A stretch of 32,702 bases of DNA from the NCBI GenBank assembly GCA_020440605.1, contig JAGRNT010000028.1, forward strand, positions 1 through 32,702, read 5' to 3'. How positions within the stretch are numbered: position 1 is the stretch's first letter; the number at the start of each line of letters is the position of its first letter. Position numbers and translations under genes: made by a program. The notes beneath the pieces were generated by a model that saw nothing but the letters and a program-made list of their open reading frames with translations, searched no databases and was not told the DNA's origin. This DNA comes from a bacterium (GTDB lineage Bacteria > 4484-113 > JAFGCY01). Below, piece after piece: positions 22,204 through 29,411 of the stretch.

Positions 22204-23154
22204 TTACACCACGTCCTGGCTGCGGCCGCTTTCCACGCTCTGCAGCGCCGCCTTGCAGACGCTGAGCGCATAGATGCTGTCCTCCGCGGTGCACAGCGGC
22301 TCCGTGCCCTCCATCACATTGGCAATCACGCTCGTGAGCTCGTTCTTGAGCGGTTCGCCCTCGGGCACCGGGCGCAGGCCGGCGAGCAGGTTGTTGCCCT
22401 CCGGGTTGTCATCGTAGACGAGGATCAGCTGGTTCATCAGGTCGCAGAGCGCGAAGTGCTGCGTTCCGACCACGAACACGTTGCGGGCACGGTAGGGCGC
22501 CAGCCAGCTGGTCTGGATGATCCCGCTGTGGCCCTGGCCGAAGCCGAGCTGCAGCACGGCGTGGTCCTCGTGGTTGTGCTTGCGCTTCGTGGCCGTGGCG
22601 AACACGGAATGGCAACGCTCGTTGAAGAGGTAGCTGATCAGGTCCACGTCATGCGTGCCGAGGTCGAGGATGATCCCGGTGTCGAGGATCCGGCCGTGGT
22701 AGGGGCCGACGCGCAGGTTGTTGATGCTCAGCACCTCGCCCAGCTCACCGCTCTCGATGATGCGCTTGAGCTCCATCACCGCCGGGTTGAAGCGCTCGAT
22801 ATGTCCCACGGCCAGCTTGAGGTTCCGCTCGCGGGCCTTCGCCATCAGCGCACGCGCCTTGTCCAGGTCGTCACTGACCGGCTTCTCGATCAGCAGGTTG
22901 CAGCCGGCGTCGAGGGCCTCGCTGGCAATCTCGTAGTGCAGCGTGGTCGGGGCGGCGATCGTGATCAGCTCCGGCTTCTGCTCAAGCAGGGCGCGGTAGT
23001 CCGTGAAGAAGGCGCAGCCATGCTTCTCGGCCAGTTCGCTGCGTGCCGGATCGGGGTCGGCCACGCCGATCAGCTGGCTCGTGGCGATCTCGGCATAGTT
23101 GCGGACGTGGTGGCGGCCCATGCTGCCGGCACCGATGACTGCGGTCTTGAGCAT
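22204..23154 (-). CDS. Gfo/Idh/MocA-family NAD(P)-dependent sugar oxidoreductase
   Basis: 316 aa. Rossmann N-terminus LKTAVIGAGSMGRHHVRNYA (GxGxxG), then LIEKPVSDDLDKARALMAKA, the EKP motif with its catalytic-site Lys. VGHIERFNPAV follows, and then GIILDLGTHDVDLISYLF with the active-site Asp/His region. The GHIERFNPAV stretch is common in UDP-N-acetylglucosamine 3-dehydrogenase-type members, which in some bacteria feed 3-amino sugars into lipid A. With lpxA in the same window that is an attractive but unproven reading. Nearly abuts the convergent paralogue gene (3 bp gap). A TATAAT box 6 nt upstream fixes the start. Confidence 0.85.
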   Translation of the reverse strand: MLKTAVIGAGSMGRHHVRNYAEIATSQLIGVADPDPARSELAEKHGCAFFTDYRALLEQKPELITIAAPTTLHYEIASEALDAGCNLLIEKPVSDDLDKARALMAKARERNLKLAVGHIERFNPAVMELKRIIESGELGEVLSINNLRVGPYHGRILDTGIILDLGTHDVDLISYLFNERCHSVFATATKRKHNHEDHAVLQLGFGQGHSGIIQTSWLAPYRARNVFVVGTQHFALCDLMNQLILVYDDNPEGNNLLAGLRPVPEGEPLKNELTSVIANVMEGTEPLCTAEDSIYALSVCKAALQSVESGRSQDVV

Positions 23155-23160
23155 GCCGTG

Positions 23161-23166
23161 ATTATA
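23161..23166 (-). promoter_or_regulatory. Perfect -10 box of a probable leaderless promoter (oxidoreductase)
   Basis: On the minus strand TATAAT stands 6 nt before the ATG at 23154, with no Shine-Dalgarno between them. The bases further upstream are G/C runs without a clear -35. Confidence 0.7.
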
Positions 23167-23225
23167 GGGGAAGAAGATACCTGGGACCCGGGACCGGGGA
23201 CCTGGGGAGAGGGATTGAGGGAGCC

Positions 23226-23325
23226 GCGAAGCGCAGCTTCGCTGGGAGGCCGGAATTCATTCTGGCAACAGCATCAGGAAAACGCAATCAGTGGATGGAG
23301 AAAGTAGCGGCGACATGTTGTCGCC
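23226..23325 (+). repeat. Hairpins leading into the structured array
   Basis: GCGAAGC/GCTTCGC (23226-23242). Then a GGAG-hairpin-AA element at 23245-23268 whose 18-nt hairpin GCCGGAAT/ATTCTGGC (one G-U pair) has the same geometry as that at 5595. Then GGCGAC/GTCGCC with loop ATGTT (23309-23325). The stretch 23167-23225 is low-complexity GGGACC-type sequence. Confidence 0.65.
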
Positions 23326-23426
23326 TGAACTTCACTGTGACACCCTTGGGCCTGTCATCCATTCAGCGCTCGTGCCTCGCGCTGCTGCGCGGCCTCCGGC
23401 CTTGCTGAAGGAAATGGCATCACTGA

Positions 23427-23902
23427 CCGCCGAGCCCTTGTGCGAGATGGCAACATGGAATCGGTTCTCCACATGGTCTGCAGTGTGCGAGGGACGAACT
23501 GTCCCGAGCCACTGCGCGGGCTGAGACCGCCGAGCCCTTGGGCGAGACGGCAAGGGAAAAACGGGTAAGCAGGATGCCTGCAGTGCGCGAGGGACGAACT
23601 GTCCCGAGCCACTGCGCGGGCTGAGACCGCCGAGCGCTTGCGTGAGGCGGAAGGGGAATATAGACCGTCGAGCCCTTGGGCGAGACGGCAATATGGATTC
23701 GGCCTTGCACATTGTCTGCGAAGCGACCGGAAACTTGCTTTCCGGCGCGGAGCGCATCCATGGACCGCTGAACCTTCAGGTGAAGCGGCAAGGGAAAAAC
23801 GGGTGAGCCTGATGTCTGCAGTGCGCGAGGGACGAACTGTCCCGAGCCACTGCGCATCCCATAGACCGTCGAGCCCTTGGGCGAGACGGCAAGAAAAAAA
23901 GA
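23427..23902 (+). repeat. Duplicated array of alternating A and B structured modules (candidate ncRNA)
   Basis: Two 238-bp units, 23427-23664 and 23665-23902, each with the order A-B-A-B-A. The six 24-nt A modules start at 23427, 23527, 23627, 23665, 23765 and 23866. All fold as outer 5-bp stem, GA/GA internal loop, inner 4-bp stem, 2-nt loop (for example CCGTC/GACGG around GCCC-TT-GGGC). The B modules at 23480, 23580 and 23818 fold as GCAGTG/CACTGC with inner GGGAC/GTCCC and loop GAACT. The B module at 23717 has a different sequence but the same plan (CCGGAAA/TTTCCGG, loop CTTGC). Five of the six A modules are followed by CAA. Stem changes are mostly compensatory. No credible protein gene covers this stretch. 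Confidence 0.75.
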
Positions 23903-23933
23903 AAGACCCCGTGATTCATCGGGGTCTTTCTTT
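23898..23933. terminator. Strong bidirectional terminator closing the array
   Basis: A 14-bp stem (AAAGAAAGACCCCG at 23898-23911 with its complement at 23920-23933), 8-nt loop, T-run on the plus strand and A-run before the stem that serves the minus strand. On the plus strand it directly follows the last A module. Confidence 0.88.
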
Positions 23934-23963
23934 TACCCTCCCATCGGGGGGAGGAAAAGCTCG

Positions 23964-24115
23964 TGTGATGGTCGTTCCATCACATTAGGATGATACCGCT
24001 TTTCGCTCAATGTCGCAACTGTTTCACCAAATGAGATATCTTTGGTGAAATCCGGGCTGAGCCCAGTCCCATTCTGCATTCAGGCGTTCGGGAATGTCTC
24101 AGTTGCAATTGAGAC
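23964..24115. repeat. Cluster of perfect hairpins after the terminator
   Basis: TGTGATGG/CCATCACA (23964-23984), TTTCACCAAA/TTTGGTGAAA (24022-24050), GGGC/GCCC (24054-24064) and GTCTCA/TGAGAC (24096-24115). The stretch 23934-24120 has no gene. It lies downstream of the minus-strand DoxX gene and could be its 3' region. Confidence 0.6.
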
Positions 24116-24120
24116 CGGGA

Positions 24121-24552
24121 TCATTTGCGTTTCACTATCAGGCTGTCCAGGCTCCAGCGTCCTCCACCGAAGAACAGATACACCACCGAGAAGGCCAGGT
24201 AGAGCAGGGCCAGTTCCTTCTTGCCGTAGGGATCCGCGCCATGCGCGATGAAGGCCGCCGTGGACATCGTGGCAATCAGCATCAGGGCCGAGGGCCGCGT
24301 GGCCAGGCCCACAGCCAGCAGCAGGGCAAAGCCGAATTCCGAGAAGGCCGCCGCCCAGCCGAAGAATTCCGGCATCGGAAAGCCCATCTTGCCGGCACCC
24401 TCAATCACCTTGCTCGGGTCCTGGATCTTGCCTAGGCCATGTGCGAAGGCCATCGAGAAGCCCACGAACAGCCGGGCCAGGAACAGGCCGAACTCGCCGC
24501 CGAAGGGCACGCTCACCGCACCGCCGAAAATGAACTGCTTCAGAGCCTTCAT
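24121..24552 (-). CDS. DoxX-family membrane protein
   Basis: 143 aa with four membrane helices: FGLFLARLFVGFSMAFAHGL (the R and H of the DoxX pattern), then GKIQDPSKVIEG, MPEFFGWAAAFSEFGFALLLAVGL with the conserved Glu, LIATMSTAAFIAHG, and LALLYLAFSVVYLFFGGGRWSLD, the typical GPG/GxGxxSLD-like ending. DoxX-like proteins are quinone- or thiol-linked membrane proteins of varied, often unknown role. AAGGCGG precedes the ATG, and TATCAAT lies just upstream as a possible -10. It is monocistronic. Confidence 0.88.
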   Translation of the reverse strand: MKALKQFIFGGAVSVPFGGEFGLFLARLFVGFSMAFAHGLGKIQDPSKVIEGAGKMGFPMPEFFGWAAAFSEFGFALLLAVGLATRPSALMLIATMSTAAFIAHGADPYGKKELALLYLAFSVVYLFFGGGRWSLDSLIVKRK

Positions 24553-24598
24553 GTCGCCGCCTTATTGATAACGAGGATTCAATTGATATTCCCGGAAG

Positions 24599-24668
24599 CG
24601 CCGGATTGTCTTAAACCGGCCGCAGGCAATCCGCCGCGGCATTGCGATTCAGGATTGGCAATCCGGCG
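24599..24668. repeat. Inverted repeat downstream of the SLH porin gene
   Basis: CGCCGGATTG (24599-24608) and CAATCCGGCG (24659-24668), a perfect 10-bp pair 50 nt apart. The loop contains further GGATTGCC-like pieces. It begins 5 bp beyond the porin stop on the minus strand and may stabilise or end that mRNA. Confidence 0.55.
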
Positions 24669-24673
24669 ATGGA

Positions 24674-26380
24674 TCAGAAGTTGATCTTGTACTCGCCGCG
24701 GATCAGGCTGATCGGGTCGTCCAGGCCGTCGCGCTCGCCCGCCGTGATGATGTCAAGCCCCATCGAGGAGTTGTTGCTGAACGGGTAGCGGAACTTGATG
24801 GCCAGCATGCCCGGGCGATCTGAGTTGCCGGCGTCCACACGGCTGCCGCTGTAGTAGAACAGGCCGGTGTGCAGGCTGTTGCCGAAGGTGTGCTCGGCAT
24901 GCAGGCCGATGCCCTTGAAGTCGCTCGGCAGGTAGTTGCGGCCTTCGCGGCTGAGGTTGAAGGCATCCGCCGCGCCGTTGACGGTGAAGTCCCACTCACT
25001 GAAGGGATCGTTGTCAACATTCGCGAGCACGGGCAGGGCCTCGATCTGGGCGATCTGCGCACCGGAGATGGCAACCTTGGTCTTGCCGTTGTTGAATGCG
25101 TCGACCTCCACGATGAAGCTCGAGTTGGTCAGGCCGAGGTCATCGCTGGGGTTGAAGTCCGAGACGTTGTTCGGCACGTACAGCCATTCACCGCGGATCC
25201 CGTTGAGCCATGTGTCGCCGAAGAAGGGGATCTCCGCATTACCGCTCACGCTGATGTAGTTCTCGTTGCCATAGCCGTTCACCGCACCGTCGAGGCGCAG
25301 CACCAGCTTGTAGTCATGCCCGGGGTAGCAGGCCTCGCCGCCGTGGTACTCAAGGCCCATCAGCAGCATGTCGTCACCCTCGTAGGTCAGGGCGCTGCTC
25401 TGGAAGTTCAGGGTGTCCTGGTTGTCCCAGGGTGCGATGTCGTTGATCGCCTCCATCCGGTAGAGGCCGGCATAGGCATCCCAGTTCTCGCCCCAGGTGG
25501 AATCAAGGCGCAGACCCATGTTGCTGCGGTAGCCGTTCTCGCCGGCCAGTCCGAACTCACCCTGGCTGAAGTACTGGCGGCCCAGCGTGATGCTCGGGCA
25601 CCAGCCCAGCGCGCCGCTGCTGCCGGTGAAGCAGTAGCGGATGTAGGCCTCATCCAGCACGAAGCTGGAAGCCTCGCTGGAATTGCCATGCGGCGGGTTG
25701 CCGGGGTAGGTCTGCGGAGTCTCGTTGTTCTGGCCGGGAATGAAGCCCGTGCCCACCGCGCCGTCAACTTCGGCACTCGTCAGGGTCAGCTTGAAGTCGA
25801 TGTTCGGCTCAGGCTGGAACAGGTAGTTGATCTTGATCAGGCTTTCCCAGCCCAGCTCATTCGTGAGGCTCTGGCTGCCGGTGTTGACATAGGCCCCGGT
25901 GCGCACCCGGGCCTCGCCGGAGAGTCCGCTGTCCTTGATCAGTGAGGAGAGGTCGTCAATGTCGCCGCGCATGCGGGCCTGCTCATCCTCGACGGCGTCC
26001 AGGCGCGCGCCGAGATCGGAAAGTTCATCGCGGAATTCGTCGGCCAGCTTGTCCAGCCGGGCATAGACCTCGCTCATGTCCACGTCGCTGCCGAGCTGCT
26101 GCTGCATGTTGCCGCCATTGGACTCGATCATCGTCTGGAAGTCCTGCATCTTCGTGAAGACGCGGGCGATCACCATTGCCATTTCGTAACGGGTGAACTG
26201 GCGGTTGCCGCCGAAGGTACCGTCGGGGAAGCCCTCCACCAGACCGGCCTGCTGCAGGTAGTCGACCGCGGCATAGGCCCAGTGGTCCGTGGGGATATCA
26301 GTGAAGGTGGAGGCCTGCGCAGGCAGCGCCATGACCAGCATGGCCAGCACTCCGAAAACTCCCGACAGCAATCGGTTCAT
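24674..26380 (-). CDS. SLH-domain outer-membrane porin (OmpM/SlpA-like architecture)
   Basis: 568 aa. Signal peptide MNRLLSGVFGVLAMLVMALPAQAS. SLH domain at about residues 24-75: FTDIPTDHWAYAAVDYLQQAG, GFPDGTFGGNRQFTRYEMAMVIARVF. Coiled coil at about 95-155: MSEVYARLDKLADEFRDELS, LGARLDAVEDEQARMRGDID. The remainder (from about 165) is a beta barrel with alternating strands, ending EYKINF with a terminal aromatic residue, the usual outer-membrane insertion signal. The SLH domain binds cell-wall polymer, so the protein would both form a pore and tie the outer membrane to peptidoglycan. GGGAG precedes the ATG at 26380; the frame is open to 26548 but that would hide the signal peptide. Confidence 0.9.
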   Translation of the reverse strand: MNRLLSGVFGVLAMLVMALPAQASTFTDIPTDHWAYAAVDYLQQAGLVEGFPDGTFGGNRQFTRYEMAMVIARVFTKMQDFQTMIESNGGNMQQQLGSDVDMSEVYARLDKLADEFRDELSDLGARLDAVEDEQARMRGDIDDLSSLIKDSGLSGEARVRTGAYVNTGSQSLTNELGWESLIKINYLFQPEPNIDFKLTLTSAEVDGAVGTGFIPGQNNETPQTYPGNPPHGNSSEASSFVLDEAYIRYCFTGSSGALGWCPSITLGRQYFSQGEFGLAGENGYRSNMGLRLDSTWGENWDAYAGLYRMEAINDIAPWDNQDTLNFQSSALTYEGDDMLLMGLEYHGGEACYPGHDYKLVLRLDGAVNGYGNENYISVSGNAEIPFFGDTWLNGIRGEWLYVPNNVSDFNPSDDLGLTNSSFIVEVDAFNNGKTKVAISGAQIAQIEALPVLANVDNDPFSEWDFTVNGAADAFNLSREGRNYLPSDFKGIGLHAEHTFGNSLHTGLFYYSGSRVDAGNSDRPGMLAIKFRYPFSNNSSMGLDIITAGERDGLDDPISLIRGEYKINF

Positions 26381-26559
26381 TGCAAATATCTCCCTAATCC
26401 GTTGCTCCTCACTGAGCGGGACAGACCGGTGAGCGTCCGGGAGTATCGGCATGGCTGCCTGAGGGAATCCTCGGATCCCTGCCTTTCCTCTCCACATTCC
26501 GCCTTCCAGTCGACCGCGCATGCTCCCATGCCGGTCAAGCCCCATCACCCCGTGTCCGG
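26381..26559 (-). promoter_or_regulatory. Upstream region of the SLH porin gene
   Basis: About 180 nt between the RuvC-like gene's stop and the porin start. AGGGAG (about 26390-26395, minus strand) is the ribosome site. No good -10/-35 pair or hairpin was found. Confidence 0.35.
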
Positions 26560-26991
26560 CTAGCCCTTCCCGCGCCTCTGCTGCTGCCTCTCCAGGTAGC
26601 GCTCGGCCAGGACGCGGGCCGCATAGTCATCCACGGGGACAGGCGAGAACATCTGGCGCAGCGTGAAAGTGAACTGACGGATTGGATTTCCGCCTGCCTC
26701 CTCACGCCGTTTCAGCTGCCACGCCTCAACGGTGCTTTCCTTCTCGTCGACCACCGCAAGCCTCGTCTCAGGTAGTAGACGGGAAAGCTCCTCCTCCATG
26801 TTCGATCGGTTCGTGCCGTTCCCGATGACGACGACCGCCACATCGCGGCCCGCCAGGGTTCGCCCCAGTTCCCCGATCCATCCGTCCATGCGGATGATCC
26901 CCTGGGCATGCGCCGTCCCCATGTTGTCCACGAGGGCCCAGCCCATCTTGGAGGTTCCGGGGTCCACCGCAAGCACGAATCCGGGAAGCAT
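26560..26991 (-). CDS. RuvC/YqgF-like RNase H-fold protein
   Basis: 143 aa. The layout is that of the RNase H-like resolvase superfamily: first strand with acidic residue FVLAVDPGTSKMGWALVD; second acidic region VAVVVIGNGTNRSNMEEEL; then TRLAVVDEKESTVEAWQLKRR, the Glu motif; and a final VDDYAARVLAERYLE with Asp in the last helix. It resembles YqgF (pre-16S rRNA nuclease/Holliday-junction resolvase relatives) but is not a clear member. Nuclease activity is an inference from the acidic residues. The ATG at 26991 has AGGTG eight bases upstream; a TTG ten codons earlier is the alternative. Last of a minus-strand group with the genes to 30241. Confidence 0.75.
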   Translation of the reverse strand: MLPGFVLAVDPGTSKMGWALVDNMGTAHAQGIIRMDGWIGELGRTLAGRDVAVVVIGNGTNRSNMEEELSRLLPETRLAVVDEKESTVEAWQLKRREEAGGNPIRQFTFTLRQMFSPVPVDDYAARVLAERYLERQQQRRGKG

Positions 26992-27048
26992 TAAGCTATC
27001 ACCTGCATAGTCCAAAGTCAATGTAAATATACTGTGTGGAACCGGGAA

Positions 27049-28032
27049 TTAATCGATCCCGAGCGCTTCCAGACCGGGATCAGCGCCGTTGTCCAGATCC
27101 GTGTGCAGGGCGTAGATCAGCCGCTCGTGATGCACAACCCCGGATGTCAGGCCGCGGGCATTGCCGCTGAAGACCGTATCCGGATCCAGCACGTCCTTGC
27201 GCTCGAAGTCCAGCACAACCACATCACCGGTGCGGAACTCATCGGAGTGGAAGCTGATCGGCGTGGTGGTCTGGTCGCTTCTGATCATATGCGGCTGGTA
27301 GCCGTCGATGTAGCGTGAGGGGTCAAGCAGGATCGTGCGACCGCCCTCGGCCCGCCCGATGCGCACCTGCAGCAGATAGGTCGGGGTCTCCGGGATGTAG
27401 TGGTAATCCCCGCCCTGCATCGCCTGCTCCATGCTCGCCATGCTGAAGGCGAAGTTCGTCAGGTCCTGGCGCTTGTAGTAGACGGGGCCGATCGTGCGCG
27501 GCTCCGTGTAGATCCGCAGCTGGGTCCCGCTGTGCAGGATGTAGTTGTCAACGGGCTCCTCATCCTGCAGCAGCTGCACCTCAAGCCGGTCCGCGAAGGA
27601 CACGCTGCCGGTTGCCAGTTCGCCGAGCACCTTGAGCTGCAGGCGGAAGGGTCCGTCCTCCAGCAGGAAGTCCTCGGGGACATTGCTCACGGAGGGGCTG
27701 GACGTGTCCTCGACCACGATGAAGCTCAGGGTGGCGGTGGCGACCTTGAAGCGCTTCGGGGTGAACTTCCAGTCCTCGGGCTCCAGCACCACGCTGCGGC
27801 CATCGGGGGCCGTGACCGTCAGGCGGCTGTCCTGCACGCCCAGCAGCTCACGCTCATCCTCGCGGGCCACCTGGGCATTTATCCTGATCTGGCGGCGCGT
27901 GGCGTAGTCATTGACCTTCAGGTTCAGCAGGCGCACGTTGATCTCGAGCTGGGCGGCACTGGGCACGGCAGCGGCCGGTGCCGTGGCCAGCAGCCAGCAG
28001 AGCAGCAGCAGTGCTGCGGGCATGCACTTCAT
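27049..28032 (-). CDS. Exported protein of unknown function
   Basis: 327 aa. Signal peptide MKCMPAALLLLCWLLATAPAAA. The rest is rich in beta-strand pattern (LEINVRLLNLKVNDYATRR, QDSRLTVTAPDGRSVVLEPE, VATATLSFIVVEDTSSP) with no family I recognise. It does not look like an enzyme; an all-beta extracellular domain is the most that can be said. Third in a minus-strand group, 71 nt after the previous gene. A -10-like TAGAAT lies in that gap about 50 bp upstream of the start, so it may also have its own promoter. Start at 28032; a Met three codons later is possible. Confidence 0.7.
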   Translation of the reverse strand: MKCMPAALLLLCWLLATAPAAAVPSAAQLEINVRLLNLKVNDYATRRQIRINAQVAREDERELLGVQDSRLTVTAPDGRSVVLEPEDWKFTPKRFKVATATLSFIVVEDTSSPSVSNVPEDFLLEDGPFRLQLKVLGELATGSVSFADRLEVQLLQDEEPVDNYILHSGTQLRIYTEPRTIGPVYYKRQDLTNFAFSMASMEQAMQGGDYHYIPETPTYLLQVRIGRAEGGRTILLDPSRYIDGYQPHMIRSDQTTTPISFHSDEFRTGDVVVLDFERKDVLDPDTVFSGNARGLTSGVVHHERLIYALHTDLDNGADPGLEALGID

Positions 28033-28103
28033 GCATGGCTCCGGTTCAGGCTGTGGTCAGGCTGTGCGCTCACGGTGGGACATTCTACAGCGGGAATCAG
28101 ACG

Positions 28104-29411
28104 CTATTCGCGCGCTGCCGTGGGCCGGGTGTAGCTCATGCGGTAGAGCTGGCCGCCGGGATAGTCCGGGCTGCCGCTGCGGATGTAGAACACCAGCGGC
28201 TCACCGGTGTTCCAGTGCGTGCTCATCGTCACGCCGTCCACCGGATAGAGCGCACCGCTGTTGCCATAGTCGTCGGTGATGCGCTCGCCCTGCATCAAAA
28301 CGAAGGTCTTGTAGCCAACATCCTCGCCTTCATCACCGCGGCGCGCGGCGTTGTAGCCGAACAGCAGGTCCGTGCCATCACTGAACAGCACATAGGGAAA
28401 GCGGTTGGAGGCAGTCTCGCGGAAGCACCAGTTGCGGGTGGTGCTGTAGCGGTTGAACAGGTTCGGCAGGCCCTTGTCCGTGATCAGCTGGCGGCTGTTG
28501 CCCATCCGCAGGTGCAGGCGGTCGATGTAGCCCAGCGTCTGCAGATCGTCACTTTCATCCCAGGCCATCAGGGCCTGGGCCCCGCCCGCCGTGTCCGTGA
28601 GGTGGATGCTGGAGTTGTGGCGGCCCGTGGGCCGGACGGCCTGGGTGTACCACTGCTGCCCGGGGACATACCAGGCCGTGCCGACCGCCGTACGCAGCAC
28701 ATCGCCGGAGCCGGGTGTGCCGTATTCAAGGCTCAGCAGCAGCCAGGGCATGTCCACACCCGGCAGGGGGTTGCGGGTGTACTCCAGCTGGACCACGCGG
28801 CCATCCAGCTCCAGTCCGGGCAGCTCATAGAGCAGGCGGCCCGTCCCGTCCAGTACCACCGTCGCCACATTGTTGCCAACCAGGTCCGTCTGGTAGCTGG
28901 CGAGGATCGTCCAGTCCTCCAGCCGCTCCGAGACAGGCTCCGGCGGCTCGACGACGATGTCGAAGCCCGTGCCCGGCCGGTAGCGCCGCGCCAGCTCGAG
29001 ACGCAGCGGGAACTGGCCCGGGACGGTCAGCCAGCACAGCAGCCGCCCGTTGGGCAGGCCCGCCGTGACATGGTAGGCTCCGCTGCGCAGTTCACTCGCC
29101 ATTTCGAAGGGGCCTTCGGAATCGTAGATGTCGAGGCTGCCGTCCTTATAGGCTGCGATCGCCGCGTAGTAGTTGCGGGTGTTGTACTGGCGCACGTTGG
29201 CACCGAGCAGCACATCACCGTAGGCCCAGTTGTAGTCTGCACTGAGCGGGGGCACGAATTCGTTGTCAACGGGCAGCCCGAGACTCACACGCCAGTCCAC
29301 GCGGTCCCCGAACCAGTTGGACTGCAGTTCCAGGTCGCGGTCGGATGCAAGGGCCGGCTGCAGGAGCAGCAGAGCGCAGAGCATTGCCGGAATCAGCGGG
29401 AGGCTCCTCAT
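28104..29411 (-). CDS. Exported protein of unknown function
   Basis: 435 aa. Signal peptide MRSLPLIPAMLCALLLLQPALA. The mature region has repeated blade-like beta-strands (WTILASYQTDLVGNNVATVV, YPVDGVTMSTHWNTGEPLVF). Many Tyr/Trp and Gly suggest a beta-propeller or sandwich. No catalytic motif and no family recognised. The start overlaps the end of the purine nucleoside phosphorylase gene (ATGA), which ties its translation to that enzyme, an odd pairing of a cytoplasmic nucleoside enzyme with an exported protein. Confidence 0.7.
   Translation of the reverse strand: MRSLPLIPAMLCALLLLQPALASDRDLELQSNWFGDRVDWRVSLGLPVDNEFVPPLSADYNWAYGDVLLGANVRQYNTRNYYAAIAAYKDGSLDIYDSEGPFEMASELRSGAYHVTAGLPNGRLLCWLTVPGQFPLRLELARRYRPGTGFDIVVEPPEPVSERLEDWTILASYQTDLVGNNVATVVLDGTGRLLYELPGLELDGRVVQLEYTRNPLPGVDMPWLLLSLEYGTPGSGDVLRTAVGTAWYVPGQQWYTQAVRPTGRHNSSIHLTDTAGGAQALMAWDESDDLQTLGYIDRLHLRMGNSRQLITDKGLPNLFNRYSTTRNWCFRETASNRFPYVLFSDGTDLLFGYNAARRGDEGEDVGYKTFVLMQGERITDDYGNSGALYPVDGVTMSTHWNTGEPLVFYIRSGSPDYPGGQLYRMSYTRPTAARE

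Noticed and set aside
23427..23902. CRISPR array
   Set aside because: The units are 100 and 238 bp, the spacers between modules are themselves repeated, and no cas gene is near.
23291..23988. Several 77-145 codon open frames across the repeat array on both strands
   Set aside because: Their sequences repeat with the array, they overlap one another in many phases, and none has a ribosome site. The bases are better explained by RNA-type stems.
26381..26548. Upstream extension of the porin gene
   Set aside because: It would put 56 residues before a perfect signal peptide; the ATG at 26380 has a good ribosome site.
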